Positions 1-13,445 of a DNA stretch of 64,000 nt are shown here, one piece after another (the stretch's first letter is position 1; each line of letters begins with the position of its first letter). The position numbers were made by a program, and so were the translations under genes. The notes beneath the pieces were generated by a model. It saw only the letters and a list, made by a program, of their open reading frames with translations. It was not told the DNA's origin and searched no databases. This DNA comes from Callaeas wilsoni (lineage: Eukaryota > Chordata > Aves > Passeriformes > Callaeidae): NCBI GenBank assembly GCA_013398955.1, contig VWPU01014161.1, positions 124,001-188,000 of the forward strand, in the 5' to 3' direction.

Positions 1-3000
1 GTTATTGGCTGTTGTTATACATGTGCTTACAAATTAATAATCAAGAGACAGGAATTGTCTCCTATTTTTTCAATTTGACTTCTTAAGGCTTGTATAGCTG
101 TCAGTTTTCCAAAGACTGATTTCCAAAGACTTTCAGCACTTTCAATAGCAAACATTATTATCAGAAAATGCTCAGAAAATGAGGGACCAAGTTATCTTTT
201 AACATTACACCTCTTTCTCCGGGCAAAAGAGGCTAGTCCAGGGCACAAGAAAGAATTATTGTGCAAAATTCACAAAGAAGGAATATGCAGGTGCTCCAGC
301 TTAGACTAATAAATGCATTTTCTTCATCAAGAAGAGGTAAAGAAATAATGTCCTTGAAGACAAAGAGCCATTGGACAGCAGACATTTGGGTGTGCTTCAC
401 TAGAAGTGAGCTGCATGTTGCCTGGCCATATCTATGTGGCAGCCAGGAAGGCTTTTCATATCCTGTATGATTTCAAATGATTATTTACTGAACTTGGTAC
501 TGTATAAACTTCAGTTCCATTTTAAATCCTGTGAAAGAAAACACAGTTATGTCCCTGAAACACAGGAATGGGAGTATAGGAATCAGGAAGTTCCTCCTGG
601 CTGAGCCCCAGGGGTTTTGTGGCAAGAACAACCACACACATAATAGACAGAGCAAGAGTGGTAGTTCTTAAGGTATTGGATTCACAAGTGCTTCTGCTAT
701 GACAAAAGTTTTGCTTTTTTCCATCCTCCACCCTCTGCATATGAGCTCACAGGATGCATGGCACGGAATCCTGATAAAATCCCGTTGATTTGTTATGTAT
801 TAAAGTTTGCCAAACACTAACCCACAAACTTGGGATAGAATGAATTTCTTCTGCCAAAGCACTTAATCTAAATGCTGCAACAGTCTAATGAAGAAAATGT
901 TGATTTGAAGGTTGCCTGGAAAAAGGATACACATAAATACTTATTCCATGAATTTAAGAGATAACAATATGACAAAGTTATTCCAATAAAAAACTTGCCA
1001 GTTGTGCAAACATTTTTCCCCCCAGTGTGGTGTCACGGAATCAGTAGAATATCTTCTCACCTCGTAACAGAACATGGTGAAGAAATGAAAATAAGAAACT
1101 AGTAGGAAAATATGAAATCTTTAATTAAAAAATGCCTCCTTCAGCATTTTCCTGAAATTATTAAGGGGTTTCTATGAATTGCAGTTGTTTTCTTTGGCTT
1201 ACAAGCTGAATCTGGAGGTTTTCTACTCCCTGATAGAAGTGGCTGTTGAAAACTGGGCAGAAATGATGAGGACTAAAGCACACGAGTTGTGACAGGCCTT
1301 TAATTATCTCACTGAAAACTGAAAGGGGGAGGCAGGAAATATTTTATGAGTAATGTGTTTCTTACATTTTGGAGGAAAAGAAATAACAGAAATGTAGTGG
1401 GAAACGCCATGATAGTTCATGTCAGAACTGTGAAAGACACATAACACTCTATTTTGGGACAAAAAGGAAAAAGATTAGCTAGAAAGAAAAAATCCTGCAA
1501 AACTTGGGTCCAGTGTTCCAGTACAAGAACCCAATCCAGAATGTGTTTTTCAGTACTGCCTGGTTGCTAACACCAGGATTTCAGATTCTTGCTTTATCTT
1601 TGCTGATAACCAAAACCTTCGTCATACAGATGGAGGCTACTCTTCCCTGATCTTCTCTCCTACCTGGCTCCAACTCTCAGCATCATCTCCTCTGAGTAAG
1701 AGCACTCTCCTGGGCAGAGGAGACACATTTCTCAGTGCCTGAGTGCAGTGCAAACCCCGCCACCTCTCTCAGCATCTACGTTTGAGCAAGAGAGACCCTC
1801 AACCCTGCAGGCGTGTCCCTCCCCCAAGAGGCCATCAGTATCCAGCTCTTGCCGTGGCAGCAGCCCCAGGTGCACCCAGTGCCCAGGCTCTCTGCAGAAG
1901 CAGAGCAGCAGCACCACTGGGCGCAGCCTTCCTGCTGGCCTTGTGCTGGCCATGGCCCCTGCCTGGAGCTGCTGCCCTGAAGAAGCTCCTCTCTCTACAC
2001 CGACCTCGCAGGTGGCCAAGGCATCAAACACAGCGAGCCTAGAGGGGTGCTGGGCACTGGGCTTTTCCCATGCTACCAGGGATCTTGTTGGATACCCATA
2101 AGTAAGGGATAAGGAAATTTTCCTGTGTACAGCAGTGTGTGTGCGTTAATGACTGTAGCAATGGTGCAGGGTTGTGATCCTCTGTGTTTTGGATTCAAGT
2201 ACTGCCATGTAAGCTCTTTTGAAAAGCCAGCCACCAATTCATTTCATGAATTGATGTTAACAAATGTTCTTTAGCAATATCATGATTAAGAAATAATACA
2301 TAATATTTGATGAAGTATTAAACTAATAAATTTAGCTAAACACTTTTTAAATATGCATCAATTCAAGAACTAAATAAAAGTAAGAGATCCATTGAGGAAC
2401 AAATTTTTAAGCTCCAGGTGCTGAAATCACTTTGCCCTTTTCAAAGACCAGGACGACAAAAACTAGGTGCACTTCTGTTCCCTATGTATGTTGCATATAG
2501 GCATTTGTGGTCCATGGATTACAGTCTGAAGACCATGAGAGGCCTGTGAGGCCACAGAAGGTGGTCTAAAGCTGGCATGAAGCTCTATATTTCATAATAA
2601 AAGTGCTTGGTGGTTTGTGAAAAATAGATAGTGTCATAACAGAAGTGTTGAAGTTAAACATATCCATGATTCAAATAGTCCAGAGATCAGACAGATTTCT
2701 CTACCCAGGAAAATGTTCAGCATCCCACTGATCCACCTTCCCTGCCATCCATTTCAACTCCCTGTCTGCTCAGGAAGACCCAGGGAGGTGGTTTTTGTGG
2801 CTGCCACACACAATTTACATGCTGGTCTTTTTAGAGTTCAGGTCTACCTTTGGCTGAAGACAAATGAGTAAAAATATTAAGGCATGACCCGTAGAATTCC
2901 CAGAGCAAAAGTGTTTCCTGATCAGATTTTCTTCCACTAAAAATGTACGCCCCACTCATATTCCAAATCAGCCTTTTCTGGTGGTTCCTCTATACCTTGC

Positions 3001-5186
3001 CCATGATGAGTGGCATTTTTGACTGCTCCATCATTCAGGTTTCTAAACCACTTGTACTTCCATAATCTCCCAACATTTTTGCCACCTCTTGCTGAAACTT
3101 GGTGGAAAAAGCATTAAGATAATGAAGTTCTGAGGATTGTCCATAGGCCTCCAATTGTGGTCATGCAGACTTCTTGAGGATGACTGTTTGGGAAGTCCTT
3201 TTTTTCTTTCATTTTTAAAATGAAATTTGTGTTTTCATTAATCCCCTGAAGTGCAAAGAGCAATGTGACTGGGAAGCCTGTAGTGTCATCAGAGAGAATT
3301 GAAATCAAACATAGCAGAGAATGAGAAGAGGGATGTAGAAATTGCAGACTGGGTGGAGAGAATCAGTTTCTGAATAATGAGTGCTCTTAGGTCAGCTCTG
3401 CTACCTGTGAACAATGGGTTTCCTCTGCAGGAAAGTGTCTCTGCTAGAAGCTGGGACGGCTCAGTCACATCAAGCAGACTGGCTGAGAGCAGCAGCAGCC
3501 CTTTCAAGAGCATGTGGCAGAAAATCAGAAGACAGCATTTCAACTTCTTGGCTCTGTGAGACCTGTCTCCATGGAGAGGAGACCAGTCACTTGCCAAGAT
3601 TAGAGCCACCTCTGACTAATATTCCCTGCACACCCTTTAATGAACCCACGCAAGATGTCAAAATCCACATGCAGAGTTGATTCATCCCTCTTCAAAAGTA
3701 AGGATGCCATGAACTGAGTGCACATGCTGATGGTGCTTGTGGAGAGCAGTTATCACCCAGAGACTACAGGGATGTTCAGCCATGCACCAAGGCACGGCCA
3801 GAGGAGCACCTGCATGGGCAGGGCAGGGCTTGGTGCGCTGCAACTCCTGGGACACTTTGCTTCCCAGGGCTGGGAAGAGCACATGAGGAAAGGTTAAAGG
3901 GGCAGAGCAAAGCACCTGCAGGTCCTGGCACTCTGTAAGGACATCTAGTAATTTCAGTCTTCATTTGCCCTGGTGCTAGCTGGCACCAGAATCTCTCAGA
4001 AACGCAGTGCCAGCAGTCTTCATCAAGAATAAATACAACAGCAGGAGACATGCTGCTCTGCGAACCTTCCATGCTGTTAGCTAAACCTGCATAGAGCTTA
4101 ATTGCCATTTCTATGGAGCCTTTTGCGAAGTCGAGGGCTATCCACCTCGTGCAGAAAATGTCAGATCTTACCCAAAACACTTCTCTTACTACTTTAACTT
4201 AATGACCACTCTCGGTTTCCCTTTACTGACTGTCCTTTTATTGATGAAAAACTCATTTTTCAAGTGACAAGAGAACTGTTTTTCTCCCATTTATTGTAGT
4301 ACCAACCTGAAAAACTATTGACAGCAATAGTGCTGAACATCATGAGAGAGGAAAATCAGGCCTCACAGATTCACAGAGGATTTAAAGGGATCACTGTCTT
4401 AGAAAAGGTACAACACAATTTTTATTGTCACCAACAATTGTACCATTCTACCAGCAAGGAAAGCTTCTCTTTCAAGAGTGTTTTTCAAAGCGTCTTTAGA
4501 AGGTCAGTATACTCTATGCTGAGCCCTCTTCTGGTGAGGGCTAGTTAGCAGATACTTTAGATTAAACAAATGAGACAGGAAGAATTGTTTTGTTTTCTCA
4601 TCCCCAGTGTTGAGAAAGTCTGCTTAATGAAAGTCCAGATTTCGAGGTACTGAGCCATCTGTGGACAACCACATTCTGAAACTTGCTTATTTGTACAAAA
4701 CCCTGATGATGGATTTCATATGCTTAAGCAAAACCTGTTCACTGGAACCTTGCTTAAACTACTGCTCATAAACTTAAGTATTCCATGAGAAAAAAGGGAT
4801 TTTTCTGGTTTACAGAGTGCATTTGAACTCTGTCCTGAACTGCAGAGTCTATAATACACAGTGCTGAGAAACAATGAAAAAAACAAAAAAAAATTCCAGC
4901 ATGAGTGAGACACTGAAATGCACTTAGACCTTCAAGAGCTGACATTAGTTATGTGTATGGGGAACAGCTGTCACATCAATAACTCCAAATCTTTGGTCTT
5001 TAGTTCCACATTATGTTCCTTTCTAGTTATTATTTCTCCTCATTTTTCAAATTCCCAATCATAAAACCAAACAAACACTTCTTGTCAAATATTTCTTGGC
5101 CTCTTGCTTCATATCTGAACTTCAGTGTCACCACTTCATTTCACTTCACTCAGACAATCTATATCATGTAAGAAGTCCATTATTTA

Positions 5187-5350
5187 CTAGAAGTTAATTA
5201 TGTATTATCTAATATAATGTTATATATTAGATATGTTATAATGATATAGCATAATAACTATATAATACATTATACAACATATTATATAATTATTACATAT
5301 TGTATAATGCATTATGTAATTACTACACAGTATCATAGACAAATATAGTA
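5187..5350. repeat. AT-rich low-complexity segment
   Basis: About 160 bases of nearly pure A and T, with repeated ATTATATAAT, TATAATGCATTAT and TATATTAGATAT pieces, many of them short inverted repeats. A second, smaller patch of ATTAGATATT repeats lies at 5604-5655. Confidence 0.8.
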
Positions 5351-5603
5351 CATGCACTACACACCATTACAAAACATAATAACAGAATTATACCTAATGT
5401 GATATTTTAAGATATATTTAATGTGTCTATAGGGATAATTAATCATATGTTTTTGTTAATCTCACTAATTTTTAACAATCTGTTCATTAGTTCATATCAA
5501 GCTCAAAGAAATGTTTCCTTTTCACAGCATTTGCCTTTAAAAAGAACAAAAATTAAAATAATTGATCTATCGGTCATCCACTATCAAGGCACTTTGGCTA
5601 TTT

Positions 5604-5655
5604 ATTAGATATTAGATATTATTAGATATTATTATATATTATTCATATTATGAGA
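5604..5655. repeat. ATTAGATATT short tandem repeat
   Basis: Three to four imperfect units of ATTAGATATT merge into TATTATATATTATTCATATTA. It is a low-complexity array, similar in content to the patch 250 bases upstream. Confidence 0.75.
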
Positions 5656-6204
5656 TAATTTCCACAACATCATATTCCAATTTTACTTGTCTCCCTGACT
5701 GGCAAACTGGAATTCTTTTAAGGGCAGTGATATTAATGCTTCCAGTTGCATCACATCTCTACAGATAAAGAGACCAAAAATATCTATAGCACAGGGAAGA
5801 TGCTCTGGATCTTCCTTGGAGTTTAGAATATAGTTTCTTTACATATCTTTCGGGGAATATTTTTAAGGTTGGTCATAATCAATGATCTGTTTACAGCACA
5901 GAGCTGTAAACCAAACCTGCAGCCCTTTCTAGCAAGCTAATTAGCAGGACTCATTATGTAAAAAAGGATATTCCAGCATAATTTCTGTTTTATTTATGCC
6001 GAGCTCTACTCAAAGATCCCTTTGGTTTCTGCGTAGTTAAGAACAGAATTGAGCTACTCATACACAGAGAAAATAAAATAAAAATGTTAAGGAGACACCT
6101 TTTATCTTTCAGGACAATATTCGTCCTGAAGTATACAAAAACGCTTGGAGTACTAGATCATTACACCTAAACTATTTCGGTGGGTCTAGCTCTGCTAGAC
6201 AAGG

Positions 6205-6723
6205 TGCACTGCAGCCTCACCTTGAATATTGTGTGCACTTTTAGTCACTGCAAGATAAGAAAGATATTAAACTCTCAGGAGTGTCCAAAGGAGGGCAACA
6301 AAGACGGTGAAGGGCCTTGAGGGGAAGCCGTGTGAGGAGCAGCTGCGGTCACTTGGTCTGTTCAGCCTGGAGGAGACGGAGGGGAGACCTCACTGCGGTT
6401 ACAGCTTCTTGTGAGGGGAAGAGGAGGGGCAGGCACTGATCTCTCCTCTGTGGTGACAGTGACAGGACCTGAGGGAATGGTCTGAAGTTGTGTCAGGGAG
6501 GTTTAGGTTGGATATCAGGAAAAGGTTCTTTGCTCAGAGGGTGGTTGGGCACTAAAACAGGCTCCCCAGGGAAGCGTTCACAGCACCAAGCCTGACAGAG
6601 CTCAGAAAATACTCCCAGGCACATGGTGTGACTCTTGGGGATGGTCCTGTGCAGGGCCAGAAGTTGGACCCGACATCCTTGTGGGTCCCTTCCAAGTAAG
6701 CTGATTCTGTGATTCTGTGATTC
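6205..6723 (+). mobile_element. CR1 LINE 3' fragment
   Basis: Reads from a CCTTGAATATTGTGTGCACTT segment through CTGTTCAGCCTGGAGGAGAC and AGGTTTAGGTTGGATATCAGG to a 3' end carrying ATTCTGTG twice. It is 5'-truncated and shares the 3' tail with the other plus-strand copies. Confidence 0.9.
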
Positions 6724-7524
6724 ACACCTCAGGATATGATACGAGACCCCACCACCCCCTCCGAGAGCTCTAGTTTAGCTACCCCTCTCCATACATGCCT
6801 ACATATACTCCCTCCTGCTCAGACAGACAGCACTTAAGAGTAGCTCTGTTGACTCATAAAAAGTATTTATGCTTAGGCAACTAAATTCTTCTTGAACTGG
6901 CTTGAGACAAGCCATTCTTTGGCTTTGCATTAATTAGATCTCTTTTGACTATAGTGGAAAGTAGATGTTCTGTATATTGGTACATACCTACAAGTAGACA
7001 TCTCCAATGTAAGTGTCTTGACTTCTGATCTGGATCCCGGTGGATATATTTAAATGCAAAGCTTTGAGACAAAGCAGTTACGTCATTAAAACAACTTATA
7101 CTGCTGAGGCCATAGACAAAAGCAGAATTCAACTTTAATTACTCCATTTTTTGTAATGTGTTTTGAAGTATTTTGAAGACGGAATAGTTCTTGCTGTTAT
7201 TGTTAGGAAACTAGCTGCAAAACTAAGAAAAGAAATGCAGAACTGGGCCAAAAGTAAAGGGTTGGTAAGGCAGCCATGTAAGGCAGCCATGCTAAGAAAA
7301 TAAACCACAGTATTTTGTGGATAAAGAACATCTGGCAGAAAACGATCAGATGATCCAGTCTTCACGGTAAAAGTTGTAATAGGTCAGCTGTGAACATTCG
7401 AGCTCCTCCCTTGAAAGGTGCTCTTGTTTCTTGTCCTTGCTGCAGCTGATTAAGGTACATTCAGAAAGCCAAAATATGAATGACTTGTGACCTCCTCCAG
7501 CTTTCCCTTCCAAATGCCACCTGG

Positions 7525-7920
7525 TGTTGTGGTGACTGAACTAACCACAGTAATGCCCAGGGGGCCACATAGCCCAGACAAAGAGGTTTGGTGGGCTGGC
7601 TCCAAAGGTTAAATGCCCCTCTGTGAGAATGGCTTCTCCCATTGAATTCCTGTGACCTGATGTAGGCTCGGTCTGTTTGATTGACAGCGGACAGACACCC
7701 CTTGTATCTCCTAAGAAAAGGTAGCCAGATCCGTCCTGCCCCTTCCCCCCTCCATATAGGTCATTGCTATGTCATCCCCGCCTCCTTTTCTGTACCCCTC
7801 TTAAGCGTGCCCTGAATGGAAGTTCGCGCTCTTCGTGTCCGTACCCCTTCGAGGGAGTTTCGTAAAAAACCCTTGGAATACTGACCAGAGAGCCGCCTTG
7901 CTCATTGATCTCTGGCTACA
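7525..7920 (+). mobile_element. Probable solo LTR of another endogenous retrovirus
   Basis: A GC-richer 396-base block starting TGTTGTGG and ending GGCTACA. It has a CCATATAGG element, a CCCTCTTAAG segment and an AAAAAACCCTTGGAATACTGACC stretch that resembles the polyadenylation/U5 part of avian ERV LTRs. The flanking pentamers CCTGG (7520-7524) and CTTGG (7921-7925) differ at one base and may be a decayed target duplication. The family is not identified. A non-retroviral GC-rich element is possible. Confidence 0.5.
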
Positions 7921-10900
7921 CTTGGGCAATTCATAAGCCCCGGGCATGTGTGGCTATGTGCACTCCATTGCACGGACAAGGAAGCTGGCTAGCGAGGCAC
8001 ACAAGTGCCACAGAGTGTCCTCCTCTCGTGTTGGGCACTTCTGGACAACCAGCAGTTCTCCTGGCCCAGCCAGCGTGCCATTGTATTAATATAACCTGGG
8101 ACAGCACAGTCAGACTGAATCTTAGCAACTCTCTCCCTTAGCTCTTTCCTGATGAAGCCAATTGAAAGACCAAGCCCCAGCTTGTCAGTGAAACCCAAAA
8201 TAAAGGATTTGTCTCTGTTTGGGCAGGAGCTGCAGGTGCTGTGGGTTGGCCAAGAGGGCCTTTAGGCCTGGTGCCATTTCTGTGTATGCGTGAGGTCCAG
8301 AGGGTGACTCCACTGAAGCCCATCCTTGCCCACCATATGCTCCCAGGGAAGCAGAGCCCAGACATGTGAGTTCAGATCTGACCAGCCTGGCAGAAAGCTT
8401 CCCATGGCAGGACCATTCTCTTCTGGGCATTTTCATCTCCTTTCCTTATGTAAGTGGATCAAAGGAACCATGATTCACTTAAGATTTGTTCCACTGTAAA
8501 TAAAGCCAAAGCCTTAACCACAAGCACTTTACATGTGCCTGTTAGCAGTGTCTAAGTTATACACCGGGCCCTCCTGGCTGTTTGCAACTAGTCCAAGATT
8601 AATTTATTACCATTCCGTGTTGTCTAACACTATCCTGCTGATCTATAGGTAAAAAAATGCATAGTAAGCAACAACTGAATATTATAGAAGGCTCCCACTT
8701 CTGCTGTTTAATGCATCATCTAACTCATATATCTTTGCATTACCACAAGGTTTCTGAAAATTAAAGTGTTGGAACGTGACTTGCGTGGTACTCAAGATTT
8801 TCTGGTAGGTTTACAAGGTATCAAATGAAGAGCTCAAACTTTTTCGAGACGTATGCCTAACAAGTGGAAAAATGGGTGTGTGGTTGTGCAACTGTTGATA
8901 GCCAGTGCAGGCATGCTCTCATTTCACATACCAGCACTTTATGTACTGCTACCTCACATACGTAAATGTTTCCCCATTGTCATTTGAGGGATTATTTTAA
9001 AGCCAAGTATCCAAACACATACTATACAAAGGAAACTTTTATCACTTCAGGATTCCATATATGGGACTGGTCTGTAAGCAAACCTGGAGTTTCAGTCTCT
9101 GAAATCAAGGTGTGAAGCAGAAAACTGAGGCTTCAGCTCCACAGCACACAGCCACGGTCATGCACTGCTGCCACCTCTGCACATCATGCAGGAGCGGAAG
9201 GGCAGCACATGTCAGATGTGCACAGAAAAGTTGCACTAAGTCCTATAAAACCTCTGTGAATGAACAGATAAACTAGGTCACAGTGAGTTGCATTTAATTT
9301 TGGAAGCAGTTATTAACCTAAAGAAAACACTATGGTCGAAGGTAAAATATTCGTTGCACTGAAGTTTAAAATGTTGAGAGAAAAAGCTCAAAAGAGGCAT
9401 TGAGCAATACAGTTTCCATCCTCATTTTTCTTTAGATTTTATAATTACAAATTAATTAGAAATAAGCAACATCAGAATTAGTCAACGTACTAATTTATTA
9501 AAAAGACACCTTTAGGTAAAGTATTTAACATATCATTAAGAACACCAAGGACTTGTCATATTGAGCCTTAAGCAAATATGGGATAGAGCAAAAATTTTCA
9601 GAAGTGTGCAAATCTGACAGACTGACATAAGAGTGTACTCTACATGTAATTGGAGATTCTAAAATCATAAATAGAAATTTCCCATTTCCCAAGGGATTTC
9701 AGAACATCAAATAACTTCACTACATACCTCCTTGTGACAAATAAAAATAATATAGAGATTGGAAATGGGCACTTAGGAGGACCACTCTGACAAGTATATA
9801 ACTTATTGCTTCCCTACAGAAAATTATGACCAATTATTTTCACCTGAAAATCAGGTTTTGAAAGAAAATCTAGAGTTTTTGAATGACAGGCTTAATGGAT
9901 GGATTTGGGAAGAGGCAGGTTAGTGTACACATGAGGAACTGAAGAACTTTCTCCTCTTTTAGTTACTAGGGGTATCCGTGAGGGACAAGCATTAAAATTT
10001 GCAAACTTTGTAACTCCTACCTAAAATCATGGAAGATTTGTGTAAAGAAGTCTTGACTTTTTGGATTGTATTCTTCAAGAAATTATAGACCTCTATAAAA
10101 ATTCCAGACAGCTGGATGTCAACATGAGTCAGGTATGAAAAAAGACTGACGAATAAAGATTATATGTAGACAACTGCTTCAGAGTAACATATGTAATTGT
10201 CGTAGTGGTTTTTAATCAACACCTTAAAGCACACTGTTGAAGTTTTTCAGGTGAATTTTAACACTTCTAGAATTCGTTGATCTCCTCATTCTGTATAGTA
10301 TATCATCATCTTCAGACTTGAAACAAGTTGGTTTTTTTAAGTTACTAAAAAAAGCCTTATAAACACAAATTTTTATCTTGACAATGATGATGACAACATG
10401 CCAATTTAAGCAGTGGTTAATTAATTCACTCCGTCAAAGGGGAAAAAATTATGTGTCTGGTTTACTTATGTCATGTTATCATGGTATCTCTACTCCCTGA
10501 AAACTAAATCTGGGGGAGTGCTCTCATCCCAAACATCTCATCAGTCCAAACCTGCTTGGCTGTCATCTCTTCCAGACTCTGTCAATAACTAGTAATAAGG
10601 TGCTTTCATAATTCTCCTTTCCATGTTTATATGAAACATATTTCTGATGTATATGATATAAAGGATTGTGCACCAAGGTTTATATCACTTAACAGTCTGC
10701 AATGAATGCTTAATTCTCAACAGCTAAATGATCTGTTTATTGACAAGCATCAATCTACTCACTAGATGTGGCCTCAAATGAATGTTTTGTTTGCTGTCTG
10801 GCCAAGTGCTAACTCTGCCCTGAGGACATCAGCATTTCTAAATATTTGGAATGTGGTTATAAACTGTTGATTTTCTTACTAGAAAACAACCAGGTGAATG

Positions 10901-11236
10901 CATTTAATTTTGAGTGGAGCTCCTAGAGAAAAGTGTCAAAAAGTAGAGGTGTGATCTCAGATGACACTCTGATCCTTCAAATGCATTCGTGATGTTTTAA
11001 AACACCTGGGTCCCAGCTGGCAGACCTGCACAACCATCAATAGCTCTTTGGATAGTGGTCTAGAGACCACCTTGTGTGGATGCTGAAATGCTGTTAGCAG
11101 GGAAATTTTCTCTTCTTGCATTTATTCTGTGAGAACTTTTCCTTTGCTGTTTAAGCTATGTGAACAATAGATAGGGTTTTTGTAAATAGCATTCATGTCT
11201 GGTATCTTCTGACTGTGGGTACATTAAATTAGGAAA

Positions 11237-11430
11237 AAACATTTCTAAGTGGGTGTCTGAGACTTTGACCAATCACCCTAGGAGAAGTGTGAACACTGTT
11301 CAATTGCTTTATGGAACTAGAATATATAAATGGTATTGTAAATTTAATAAATAATTCATTCCTCGCTCTGGACTCCTGCCTCGCTGCATCTCTGAACCCC
11401 TGCTTGGAAGCCCACAACCTTGAGCTTACT
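11237..11430 (+). mobile_element. Possible LTR remnant
   Basis: A TATA-like TATATAAA at 11323-11330 is followed at short distance by AATAAA at 11346-11351. A C-rich segment (CTCGCTCTGGACTCCTGCC) comes next. TATA, short R with a polyadenylation signal, then U5 is the order expected in a retroviral LTR. The upstream GACCAATCACC adds a CCAAT box. No paired copy or target duplication is seen, so this is only a suggestion. Confidence 0.3.
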
Positions 11431-13430
11431 AGGCAAAGCATCAGTAGCTAGAAACACCTGGGGTTCCTTGTGTATAGTTGCTGCAAATACACTACTTGTG
11501 AAGTACATTTCAGAATGATAATCAGTTCATTTTGCTTTTACTTATGGTTTGCCCATTCTTAAAAGCAGTCTCCAGGTCAGAGATTGTATTCCCACGGGGG
11601 GGCAGCCCCAAGCAGGGGGGTTGGTTCCCCTCTGCACTGTGCAGAATGCCAGGACAAGCCCAGGATGCTCTGGACAAGGCAGAGGCCTTTTGGAACCATC
11701 CAATGGGAAGGACCTTTCCCACAGAACATTTGCTGACCAGTGCACTCTTTGCATTGGTAAAAATTTTGAGGTTTTAATCCATACAGATCTCCTTTAAATT
11801 TACAGGCATTAAATCCTTATTTAGGCTATTTATCCCCAGCTATTCAGTCATAAGAAGCATGATCGTGTCCTTGGGTGGGCAGTTTAAAATCATGGTATTT
11901 TTGGCACAGTACTTTGTTTCTTGCCTTTATTATATTTGCTGTCTGAATTTTGACATATATCTGGGATATATAGTTAAAAGTTTCTCCCTTCAAGGACTTT
12001 CTTTATTGTCCTGTAATCATGTGGTTACGAGTCTTGAGTTAGTATATTTAAGGATAAACCATTAAAATAGAAATAATGAGGAGAGTTTTTTGTTTGTTCT
12101 GAAAGCTTTTAGTAGATTCTGAGGGATAGATCTTCTGCCTGTTCCAAATCCTGTGATTCTGAATGAATGACTGTCAAAAACTCATGTTGTTCAATGGTGC
12201 CACGAAAAATTGTGAAGGTGCTGTGAACTCCTAACCCATCTTTCAGGGAGTCCTTGCATACAGTTGAAACCTGAGGAATATTAATACAATTATGTTTCCA
12301 CCTCCAAATGACTCTTTTTTTCTTTATGCTAATTTTTTCTTTCTGTATTATGAATAAAAGATATATTTTTCCTATATTCTGCCATGGAGTGTTTATTTTC
12401 TTTTCTTTCTTGTCAGTTTCCTTAAATGAAATTAAAGAAGCCATAGCCTGCAAGAGCATGATTTTTCCTTTTGCATGAAAACAAAATGTCCTTCTAGGTT
12501 ATCTCAGTGGGGTGCACTGTGACTGCAATGCACCAAAAACCCTCTGAAATTAAAAGCAAATAAACAGAGTTTATGTTAAACAAAACAATGGAAAATTCCT
12601 ATCAATTTAAGAGAGCAAGGTGGCAGAAATGTTTCCTATTCTTAGCCAAACTCTTTCTTCTCAGTAAGAAAAGCAACACCATGCTGCATTTTCCTGACTG
12701 GTGACCATGTTATCATATTTCCTATCACCATAAAAGGTTATAAACAAGGGACTTAGAAAATTGGTAATAGTACAGCTGTTCATTGCAGTTGTCCTCACAT
12801 CAAGATGTGTAATTATCATTAACCAAATAATTCAGCTTCAGTGTTACAGTAGAAATAGCACTATCCCGAAATCATTGCAAAACTTTGCGGGGTAAAAGGG
12901 ACATTTTCATCTGCCACAGCTAAAATCAGTGTGATTACTGTCTATCACCAATAAAATATTCATTTCAGCTTCATCTGTAAGTCTTTGGTAACAGCATCAC
13001 ACAAGTCATCACAGCATCGGACATCTCAGTCGTAAATCGAGGACCTTTTTGTATAATACAGAACAAAAATTATGACTCTTCACTCTAAGTTCTCTGTTCT
13101 TAGGACAGATATTACTCAGTGATGACAAATGTCAGGCTGGCTTCCTGTGTGTTTTGCATGACACTCTCTAAAACACGTAACTACACACTAGTGATAGCAA
13201 ACCTGTCTGCAAGAGGAAGTACCTGACGTAGGAAATTACTCACCTCCAGAATTTATTTAATCCCTACCGGCTCATTTGTGCTTATTTCTGTAAGTTGAAA
13301 AGGAATGAAGCCAAAACATACCACTTCCATTTCATTAAACCAGGAAAATTTTCCCAGGATAAATTTAGATAACGAGAGGGATTCAGAACTTCCAAGCCAT
13401 TCCTTTAGGGGCTTGCTGGGTAAGCAAAAC

Positions 13431-13445
13431 TTTTTTTTTTTTTTT
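13431..13445. repeat. T15 homopolymer
   Basis: A run of fifteen T followed by AAATAAA. No element is recognised around it. Confidence 0.9.

Larger units (their letters stand above)
1..6204. other. Noncoding AT-rich sequence, no gene recognised
   Basis: No exon, RNA gene or clear repeat apart from the AT-rich patches listed. A GC-richer island at about 1620-2100 is open in several frames on both strands. Its translations (for example 1748-2101 plus, 117 codons) are low in complexity and resemble nothing known. A 134-codon minus frame at 3776-4180 is likewise unrecognised and overlaps other open frames. Confidence 0.6.
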
